64,000 nucleotides of DNA from Paraphysomonas bandaiensis (Eukaryota; Chrysophyceae), in NCBI GenBank assembly GCA_965644295.1, contig CBFFRP010000424.1:1-64000 (forward strand), in the 5' to 3' direction. Position 1 is the first letter of the stretch. Each line of letters starts with the position of its first letter. Below are positions 10,680 to 18,766 of the stretch, one piece after another. The notes beneath the pieces were generated by a model. That model searched no databases. It was not told the origin of the DNA and worked only from the letters and a program-made list of their open reading frames with translations. The translations under genes and the position numbers were made by a program.

Positions 10680-12244
10680 AGAAAAGCTCGAATGGTGGAG
10701 AAGACATCATTGCTGAAAAGACGTGTCTTGAAGATCGTGAAAATTCCAAGCGGAGTGAAATTAGTTAGAGCGAAATATGTGCATACGGTGAAGCGAGACA
10801 TACTAGGGAATATAGTAAAGTACAAGGCTCGGCTAGTGGCATTAGGAAATCTCCAAGAGAAGAAGGAGGAGGAGCCGTCCACTTTCGCTCCAGTGGTTAA
10901 GGGTATAACCATTAGACTAGTGTTAGCGATTGCGTTTATGTTACAGATGCATGTGCATCAATTAGATGTATCATCCGCATTTTGCTATGCAGATCTGGAG
11001 GATGACGTGTATATGGCACCTCCACCAGATGAGGAATTACTAGCTGGATGGTGTTTTCAACTAATCAAGGCATTGTATGGACTGCGATCTTCACCGCGAC
11101 AGTGGAATAAACATATTGACAAGTTTATTAAATCATTGCATTTTACTCCGTGTATTTTGGATACGTGTTTGTATATGCGATGGAGTAACGGAAAACTGCA
11201 TTTATTATTGATATATGTTGATGATATCATAATTGCATCCGCTGATCTGACTTACTTGGAAAGCGTAAAGCGTAGGTTCTGTGAAACATTCGAGATGCAT
11301 GATCTGGGAGTGTGTAAGCGATTTCTGAACATCAGGATAACCAGAGGAGAAAATTGGTATATGTTAGATCAATCTGAGTATGCTAAGAATATTATCAAGA
11401 AATTCAGCTCAGTTATGGGAAAGAGTAGTAAGAATAAGGAGGCCCCACTACCTACTAATGTTCAGGATCTGTTGGCAGAGGAACGTGAACTTACGGAGGA
11501 GCAGAAGCAGTGGGTTGACTCATTTCCGTATCGGCAAATTATTGGAGCAGTGTTGTATCTAGCAATGCATACTAGACCTGATCTGGCTTATGCAGTGGGG
11601 TTATTGTCTCGATTTAGTAGTTGTCCGACATATGCATCGTGCAAACTGGCGATTCACTTATTGAAATATTTGCGTGGAACAATTGATGAGGGCATCAGAT
11701 TCAGTGGGAGTGAGTTCGACTTACATGTGTTCAGTGATTCAGATTGGGCTGGTGATAGACTGACTCGGCGATCGACAACAGGATACATTGTGTTCTTATG
11801 TGCAGGCGCATTGGCCTGGCAGTCTAAACTACAGACCACAGTTGCAACTTCGAGCATGGAATCTGAATATATGGCGGAGTATGCGGCTATGCAAGAACTG
11901 GTGTGGCTTCGGGGGTGTTCAAGGAGCTCGGGCTCTTAGTTGCGAAGCCGACTCCATTCTTTATGGATAGCAAGAGTGCGAAAGATCTCTCCGAGAATCC
12001 TGTGTATCATAAGAGGTCGAAGCATATAGACATCAAGTATCACTGGGTGAGAGAGCATGTAAATGGAAAATTTCCTACGGCAAAGTTGATTCATGTGTCG
12101 ACGGATGATATGGCGGCTGATATTTTCACGAAGGCATTGTCAACGAAACTTTTCAGTCGTCATGAGAAAACTATTACCGGGGTTAAGAGAAGTGTGTCAA
12201 CCAGAGTTGAGGAGCAGCAGAAGAAGCGACCCCGAAGAGGTTAA
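10680..12244 (+). pseudogene. Copia reverse transcriptase-RNase H region, frameshifted
   Basis: Continues in frame after the TAG at 10677. The RVT_2 reverse transcriptase contains KARLVALGN, QLDVSSAFCYADL, LYGLRSSPRQWN and the catalytic IYVDDIII about 174 codons after the ATG at 10692. RNase H follows with SDSDWAGDRLTRRSTTGY and SSMESEYMA. The frame breaks in the GGGGG run near 11910-11915: upstream it ends at 11939, while the homologous remainder (VFKELGLLVAKPTPFFMDSKSAK ... ADIFTKAL) is in the next frame to 12244. A one-base change in the G run explains it. All other expected motifs are present. Confidence 0.92.
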
Positions 12245-12408
12245 AGGTGTGTTTTAGTGGGTGAGAATCCCACATAACTATATATCTAGTTGACTGCTAG
12301 TTATATATGTATCTTGATAAGATTTCACATCTATTTTACCTATGAGACTAGTTTATAGCATGAAGATCACTGTACTCATTGTTGTTTCGTATCACTGCAT
12401 TCTACATT

Positions 12409-12417
12409 GAGTGGGAG
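12409..12417 (+). other. Polypurine tract of the copia element
   Basis: GAGTGGGAG directly precedes the 3' LTR. Its position and purine content fit the plus-strand priming site. Confidence 0.65.
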
Positions 12418-12710
12418 TATTAGAATATGGACTGTATCCTAGTATATTCAATGTGGTACTTGAAGACAATGTACGAGAATACAGTGAAGTATGGTGATGT
12501 GTAGATGCTGTTATGATATTGAGAAAACTGAAATAGTTTGCTCTTTCAAGATATGTTTAGTAGCGAAAGGTCTACAGAAGTAGTGATTTATGCATGGCAC
12601 AAAACGAGCTTGTGTTGTTTAACACAATTCGTGTAAACGATATTAATAAATCTATCTAGTCTAACAACTTAATCTCTCTTTGATCTAAGTAAAATGAGCA
12701 TTTCCCAACA
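12418..12710 (+). repeat. 3' LTR of the copia element
   Basis: 293 bp matching 7257-7549 except for two substitutions seen by eye. Confidence 0.93.
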
Positions 12711-12795
12711 TGAAGCACTAGTTGGTAAAATAGCAATGCTAAATTAGCTCTGACGCTTACACGCCTATTACTCATAATCAGACATTCACTGTTGA
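12711..12795 (+). repeat. Right part of a variant b tail, split by the copia element
   Basis: AAGCACTAGTTGG through CTGACGCTTACACGCCTATT to CAGACATTCACT matches the second half of the repeat at 6326-6402. It begins exactly where the 3' LTR ends. Confidence 0.7.
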
Positions 12796-13147
12796 TATGT
12801 ATTGTTTAGCCTGAATTTAGCTATCATCAGTCATCAGTGGTATTTACAATTTACACAAATGGATTAGGGAGTACAATCATAAACAAACTGGGTTTCATCA
12901 TAGGAATAGAAGTAGTGTGTCACGCCAATAATCTTGATATATTAATGTATTTTCAAAGTTTGAATTGATTTATCTACGACGACATCGATATTGATGAGGT
13001 CGCCATCAACAGCAGAGCAAAAATTATGATAATATACTTCAAATTATAATCTCAGATACGTTTGCACAGTATTGCATCATCAAGGCTCATAAACATCAAA
13101 TATCACTAATACTTCTGCAAGTACAGCGGTATATTAATTCTTAAGGA
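12796..13147. other. Spacer downstream of the GST gene, no gene seen
   Basis: About 350 bp between the repeat and the 3' end of the GST gene. Presumably GST 3' UTR and terminator; no feature recognised. Confidence 0.4.
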
Positions 13148-13998
13148 TTATTTCTTTTTGTCGCCCAGCAATGATTCAACCCAACCTGTATGGAAATGTG
13201 AATACCTATTATGAAGTGGTTCAGCTTTGAAGTTGTCACTATTTAAATAAGCTGCAACTGAAGGCAGCGCTCGAAACCTCCTTACAAAATCCACAAGAAT
13301 GGGGTATGAATTCAAGCAATTTCTATCAAATGCCAAATGCTGGTCCAGATATTCGTATAAAATAAAGTCGACATAGCAAATGCGTGAACCCAAAACCCAC
13401 GGATTGTTTGCAGATAACACCGAGCTATACATGGAAAGAAAATACGGCAACCTGTCACGAAGGTAAGATAGGCTCAACTCTTTAAACTTGCGCGCTCTAC
13501 TATCGTTGACGCACTGAAATTCACCTAAAATATGAACGTCATCCGTTGGGTCCTGCCATGGTGCGCAGCAGTAAGTAACATCAAAGAACTCATTCATCCA
13601 ATCTCTCAGGCCTTCCATAAGCATATGTGCACGGGCACGATCCGCAGCAGTATCACCATCCAGGCCATGTTTCTCAGCTAAATATCGAAGGATGGCATTG
13701 GTTTGCGTCAGAACCACCACACCATCCTTATAATACGGCAAATTCGGAACCGACAGCCCAATATGCTCTTTCTCTGTATACCATTCGCTTTTATCGTAAT
13801 CTGGCGGCGGACCGACTTGATATCTCTTATCTGTGAAGCCTTCTCCCGCATAATGCAGCAATAAGCGGATAGGTTCACATAAGGCTCTTGTGTTCCTAAC
13901 ATAGATAGCATACACATATGAAATAGACCTCAGATAGATGCATGAACTATACGACTACAACAGGAGTATCTCACTTACCAATATCCAAGCTCTGACAT
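13148..13998 (-). CDS. Glutathione S-transferase, Mu-like (2 exons)
   Basis: Exon 1 is 13998-13979 (20 nt) and exon 2 is 13895-13148; the 83-bp intron starts GTAAGTGAG and ends TGTTAG. Splicing yields MSELGYW-NTRALCEPIRLL, aligning with the LGYWDIRGLAEPIRLL start of Mu-class enzymes; the catalytic tyrosine is that of LGYW. Without the tiny first exon the catalytic Tyr would be lost. The thioredoxin-fold half includes VPNLPYYKDGVVVLTQTNAILRYLAEKHGL, with the cis-Pro and the glutathione-binding QTNAI segment. The helical half continues to residue 255. That is longer than the usual ~220 and has an extra mid-region around APWQDPTDDVHILGEF. Cytosolic conjugation of glutathione to electrophiles is the expected role. 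Confidence 0.9.
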
Positions 13999-14333
13999 GT
14001 TCCTCCAGCACAGAGTGAACTAACTTAGAAGACTTTTATATGATTGTGAGTATCATACTTACCAGAATCATGCATTGTATGTATACCTACATCCTTGTAT
14101 CTATCTATCTATAGTATGAGTACACCCGTACACGGGTACATGTCCAAGTAGCCAGTGATGGACATTGCAAGTATACAGTAGAATACGTCTGTATACCATG
14201 GTCTACATAGTATAATACGTATACCGTATACCGGCATACATGGACTTCTCTATGGATCGTTCTGTCAGTTAAAGCACGCATAGATGCAAAGTTATCATCC
14301 ATATCATTGCAACACTGACCACAGACGTATGCA
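13999..14333. promoter_or_regulatory. Shared divergent promoter region (GST / hotdog gene 1)
   Basis: 335 bp between two start codons in opposite directions. It contains GTATACCGTATACCGG at 14219-14234 followed by CATACATGG. The same 16-mer occurs in reverse at 46634-46649 in another divergent region. Promoter function is inferred from position and motif recurrence. Confidence 0.5.
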
Positions 14334-14928
14334 ATGAAGAGTATACTAAGGAAGCAATGCTCCCAAACTATTGGAGGTATATCGTTCAATTTATTCACTG
14401 AAATATGCGAGCGTGGCTCCCCATACTGCTCTGATATCTTATCACCCACACTACTACGTGCTCGCAAGGGATCCATATCACTCTCCATCCCGTATAAACC
14501 CAACTTCTCAGGGAACCCTAATCCAGAGTCAGCACATGGTGGTGTTACTGCCTCTGTAGTTGACCATGCTGGAGGGTTCTGTGCGTGGAGTACTCTCTCC
14601 ACTCCAGGCCAGTTGATGAGAACAGTGGACCTTAGCGTTCAATACATCAAGCCATTGCAGGTTCTTGATGAAGGTAATTCATTTTCTTATAAAATAGAGT
14701 AACTAATTCACTGGCTGTCTATAAGGGCTTATTTGTGACGCTGAAGTCATAAATGTGGGATCCAGCGAAATACGTGTAGATATGATATGCTGGAATTTAA
14801 ACCGAACGAAGAAAATTGCAACGGGTGCGTTAGTGTGGACTTGTAAAAAGTCATGGCCAATGCTTAATGCAACGGTATGTTTTAGGGCGAGGTCTATATT
14901 CTGCCTACGAAAGAAAGAACCGCAGTAA
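14334..14928 (+). CDS. Hotdog-fold (PaaI-type) thioesterase, copy 1 (2 exons)
   Basis: Exon 1 is 14334-14673 and exon 2 is 14726-14928; the intron is 52 bp (GTAATT...TATAAG). 180 residues. The conserved hotdog signature AHGGVTASVVDHAGGFCAW is followed by TVDLSVQYIKPL, and after the splice by GLICDAEVINVGSSEIRVDMICW. Such proteins hydrolyse acyl-CoA thioesters. It is a close relative of the adjacent copy 2, whose start codon (14867) lies inside exon 2 in another frame. The last ~20 residues (from ATVCFRARS) have no counterpart in copy 2, so the exact 3' end is less certain. The GTATGT at 14874 could be an alternative donor. Confidence 0.75.
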
Positions 14929-15538
14929 AGTCTTCACTTCTGTTGTCAACCGTTTGTTTGAATGTAACTCTACCGTCTTCATTGGCCAAGGGCTGCTTCG
15001 ACTGTTCAAAGCACTACAACTTAGAAAAAGTGGGCAATACAACTATCGAGTTAATGCTAATGATTTTAAAATATCAAGAAGAAGTCTTGACGATGACCAG
15101 TATAATGGACTTTCGGCTCTAGAATATGCAAAAGAATGCGAAGAGGGCACAGCGTTTGGTCGTGAAGAGCTATTGCTTCGAGTAGCGAGTGTCTCTCGTG
15201 GGAAGTTGGTCGTTGTGCTTCCTTTTAACGAACGATTTGTTGGAAACTATGCAGTGCCGTGTCTCCATGGGGGCGTCGTGGCTGCCCTGATCGACCATTG
15301 TGGAGGATTCTGTGCGCGATCCGTACTGGACAATCCTTCCCAACGCGTGAGCACAGTAGACTTTAGACTGGACTACGTGGTACCAGTTCCTTGCTACGAG
15401 AACATTATTTGTGAAGCAAATGTAATAGCCGTTTCGAATAGTTTAATTAGAAGTGATGTGGTGTGCTGGAATGAGTCCAAAACAGCTAAACTTGTTTTGG
15501 GGCGGTTGCTTTTCAACATATACACCCCGAGGCTGTAG
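14867..15538 (+). CDS. Hotdog-fold (PaaI-type) thioesterase, copy 2
   Basis: Single reading frame of 223 residues. Its only usable methionine is the first, overlapping the end of copy 1 by 62 bp. An N-terminal extension of ~110 residues, rich in basic and hydroxylated residues, could be an organelle-targeting region. The hotdog domain has CLHGGVVAALIDHCGGFCAR, with the expected H-G-G and Asp; then STVDFRLDYVVPVP and IICEANVIAVSNSLIRSDVVCW. The tandem same-strand arrangement indicates gene duplication. Overlap of the frames leaves open a single transcript or a fused double-hotdog protein; transcript data would decide. Confidence 0.78.
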   Translation: MQRYVLGRGLYSAYERKNRSKVFTSVVNRLFECNSTVFIGQGLLRLFKALQLRKSGQYNYRVNANDFKISRRSLDDDQYNGLSALEYAKECEEGTAFGREELLLRVASVSRGKLVVVLPFNERFVGNYAVPCLHGGVVAALIDHCGGFCARSVLDNPSQRVSTVDFRLDYVVPVPCYENIICEANVIAVSNSLIRSDVVCWNESKTAKLVLGRLLFNIYTPRL

Positions 15539-17486
15539 CGCCCATATACTTCTAATTGTACACATATACTAACTGGCACACATGATATGTGTGTTCTTGA
15601 TGTTATTCATATGTATAGCTGATGTGATGTAATTAGATGAGAAGTTTACAGCATTATCTTGCTGTAAATGACTTGTGCAAAAAATGAATAGTTTGAGTGA
15701 TTTGTAAAAACTTTTATTAACTATTTAATCTATTTAAAGTCTTACAATTAACGCAGTTCTTCATGGACATTTGTACTCCGCGCGAAGAACATAACCAAAT
15801 ATCACCGATCTCTTGTCGATTGTGAGAACCATCGCAACTATAATTATCAGTTAGTACGACACTAATCTAAAATACCAGAATGTAATACAAATCGTGAGAT
15901 GCTCAGATATTTAGGAAAGTGTTAAAGTCACAGACTGTTTTAATCTCAATATGAGCTGGGTTGTTTGTCCGCATTGCATCTCATAATATATATAGGCATT
16001 ATATATATATCACAGTTATACATTGGGTGGATCCCATATAGACTCACCTTTGAAAAGCTTTCCCTGTAATCACCCGAGAGTAACCCCATCTCATTAGTAC
16101 GTCAGATCAACCCATGTTCTGTTTTCAGTCATTCACTAGCATCGAATAGTGTGTTATCATCATACGAATACCTCCAGGAAGATTATTGACATATGATTCT
16201 GCGAAAATTTGTGTTACTACGTCATGTAAAAGGAATTATTGTGCAAAAATATAAAAACAAAGCATGGATCAGATAGGCTACAGTATCGACATAGCGATCG
16301 ACCCACGCATTTTGCAGTGAGACGAATGCATATCCGAAGACCGTCGTGAAATGGAGCAATCATCACTTCCATGTGCGCAATACATGTATATAATGCACTG
16401 AGGAGTCATACCTTGCATTAAAACTTCATGTTCCACGCATCCACATAACCAACCACCCCATCACTCGAAAGGCTTCCTCGAGTTGACCATATCTTGCATT
16501 TATAGTGCACGGTTCATCCAGGCACTGATGTTTGAATATGTAGCATTGTGATTGAATTGACTCAGTGCACCACAGCTGTGTGTCCTCTCAAGATATGAAT
16601 ATTTTCAGTTTCCGACAAATATAATCAGCCACATACAACAGTACATATCCAGCAGTACATATCACACACAAGTACATACATATCCACCAGCAAGTACATA
16701 TCCAGCATGTTGCTTCATTAACGGCACATGGAAATCGTTAGCTCCTCTCTGCATGTGTAGAGAAGGATGATAATGGACTGACCAACAATGGGCGTATGTG
16801 TATGATATGTAGAGGGATACTGTTACATACGTAGAGCTGTGTGTACGTGTATGTACCCCTCTGACACACGAGCCTGTACATCAGAGCAGAGTCCACGTAT
16901 CCGCAGGAATAGAAACCAGTGAGCTGTTAGCTCTTGATCTACGCGTGCCTTTGATCCACAGTGAATCCGATGTTCACCTTTATAGAAACATGTGGCCGAT
17001 AGGTGGCCCAGACTGAAGTGGTTGCATAGCAGAGATATCGTTCAATCTTATGCATACTCAGAAGCAGCAGCGGCGGTGGGTATATTCGAGGTGAATTGCA
17101 AGTCCATGTTATAGAATATTTAAATATTTTAAACGTCATCACTTACTTAACTAAAGCAGTTTGCTCTATTATCATCACAGAAATCTGATCGATTGATCGC
17201 AAACTGATTCTAGTAAAAACGCCTCTGGATCAGCATCAGACTACGAATTACCTTTTCGAAGATAACATGCATTTCGTTGAGTTGTTAATTGTAAATAATT
17301 GATACCAAATTACGTACTCTATTAGTTATACATTAGCTGTCAACATTGCGGGCTCATGTAATTTCATTCCAGCTTGGCATGCTCCATTTCACTTGGAATT
17401 TGACTTAATACATCAGAACCAAACCCGCAAATGCAAATAGCGGTCAATCATGGCAAATGTGGAGCCCCATCGAGTATCGTGTGTGA
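15539..17486. other. 1.9-kb convergent intergenic region, no gene seen
   Basis: AT-rich with only short reading frames. Around 16630-16700 there are several copies of AGTACATATCCA-like sequence, including GCAGTACA, the octamer seen in divergent promoters. No RNA gene or transposon was recognised. Confidence 0.45.
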
Positions 17487-18065
17487 TTACTTCGAATAAA
17501 AGATCTTACGGGGCTTAGTAGCTATTGGCGGCATACTCAGTCGAATTATCCACCCGACATGATACCCAGTAGAAGTTAACATAATAGCAGCATGATTTAA
17601 TTTTTGACGTGCACAGCCAATGGGTAAACCGAAACGCTTTTGCAACATCGTTTTTATATTGTTTTCGACCTCTAAGTCCAAGGCTCCCATATATTTCATC
17701 AGCGGTGATCTAGAAATAGTACTGAAGCTGGTGTTCTTTCGTGTCAATGGTTTCTCCACAAATAGAAAAGGAGATTTTCCATAATCACCCACTCCAGCCA
17801 GTGCTACGCAGTCCACGCATTAGGTGATACGCTCTACGTATTTATCCATCGACCACCACATTGCTGAGCAACCAAAACGTTATCTTTCCATACATCGCGT
17901 TTGATGGCATGCTGCGAGAGGTTGCTCCACCCATGACTGCTCTTTTGCCTCAGAACACCTTTTTGACAGGGCAATGTTTTGTGAGATTTCATTGCTTTCA
18001 ATGCTATATTATAACAACTTTCCAGTGCCAAGTTGGTGGTATTTTTCGATAAATTGATTGAATCT
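17487..18065 (-). pseudogene. Remnant of a BED zinc-finger / hAT-like transposase
   Basis: Two minus-strand segments look like the front of a BED-type transposase. About 17,990-17,890 contains CQKGVLRQKSSHGWSNLSQH, resembling a BED finger with G-W-S-N-L-x-x-H. About 17,790-17,580 contains FLFVEKPLTRKNTSFSTISR, LMKYMGALDLEVENNIKTML and KRFGLPI, resembling the region that leads into the transposase core. A stop and frame change separate them and no catalytic core follows. I infer a truncated fossil; the family assignment is from pattern memory. Confidence 0.45.
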
Positions 18066-18139
18066 AGCTGGAGTAAATTATAATTGCAACTATGATTTGC
18101 TGTCCCAATTTCAATTATACCAATTCCTGTAGCAATATA

Positions 18140-18162
18140 CCTAACCCTAACCCTAACCCTAA
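18140..18162 (+). repeat. Interstitial telomere-type repeat, CCCTAA x ~4
   Basis: One CCTAA followed by three perfect CCCTAA units in the middle of the window, adjoining the transposase remnant. Too short to be a telomere. Confidence 0.85.
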
Positions 18163-18766
18163 CTGTGAGTTTGTATAGCAAGCTTCAATACTAACTGTAT
18201 ATGCGGGAGAGCTATTGTAAAGGTTTATGCCTCATTATCGACAAAATGAGCGTGACAAGTGGGTTCCCGTGACCTGTAGAAAAGCGGAGAGTGTATGTCT
18301 CGAGGTTATTGAAGATGACGCAAGCAAGCACTATGCCTATTAGTATTGGAGGGGAGAAAAGCATTTGAAATTGCGCAGTGAAAATTCAGTCCGAGTACGT
18401 CGTTGATTCATGTGCTGATTTACAGCATGAAACCGTGTTTGAAATGGAAAAAGAAGACCATGCAGGTGAGGTAGTGTTTGATATGCTCGACTTACTGAGC
18501 AATGCTCTCAGTCGTGGTAAAAAGAGAAATGCATCAAAAAAGCTCCAGAGACTCCCGGCTAGTGTCAGGTAATAAGTAGTGGTACTAGAGACTAGAGTAG
18601 TAGAGTGTGTAGCTTTTCTGTTACATGCGCAAGCAATAATAAGAACTAGATGGTACTGTAATGAACTATAAGATTAGGTGAAATTTATATATGGTAAAGA
18701 TTTGTCGTTAATTTGCAGTGCTAATACTATGAAATTGGGATAAAATACCATCATATATATCTGCTC
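18163..18766. other. Spacer with no supported gene
   Basis: About 600 bp. A 64-codon open frame at 18378-18572 lacks an ATG at its start and has no recognisable domain, so it is not called. The rest is AT-rich. Confidence 0.4.

Larger units (their letters stand above)
7257..12710 (+). mobile_element. Ty1/copia LTR retrotransposon, full length, recently inserted
   Basis: 5,454-bp element with two 293-bp LTRs (7257-7549 and 12418-12710) that differ at two sites I could find: T/A after CAGTGA and T/C in CACAATT[T/C]GTG. The domain order gag, protease, integrase, reverse transcriptase, RNase H defines copia. The flanking 5-mers TTAAG and TGAAG are an imperfect target-site duplication. Near-identical LTRs argue for recent insertion, yet the coding region has a TAG stop at 10677 and a frameshift near 11915, so this copy is probably non-autonomous. 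Confidence 0.95.

Noticed and set aside
14105-14602. 165-codon minus-strand open frame opposite hotdog gene 1
   Set aside because: Antisense to a frame with a clear hotdog signature and no domain of its own.
18378-18572. 64-codon open frame upstream of the repeat-protein 3' end
   Set aside because: Begins with GTG, has no nearby ATG or recognised domain and no clear splice partner.
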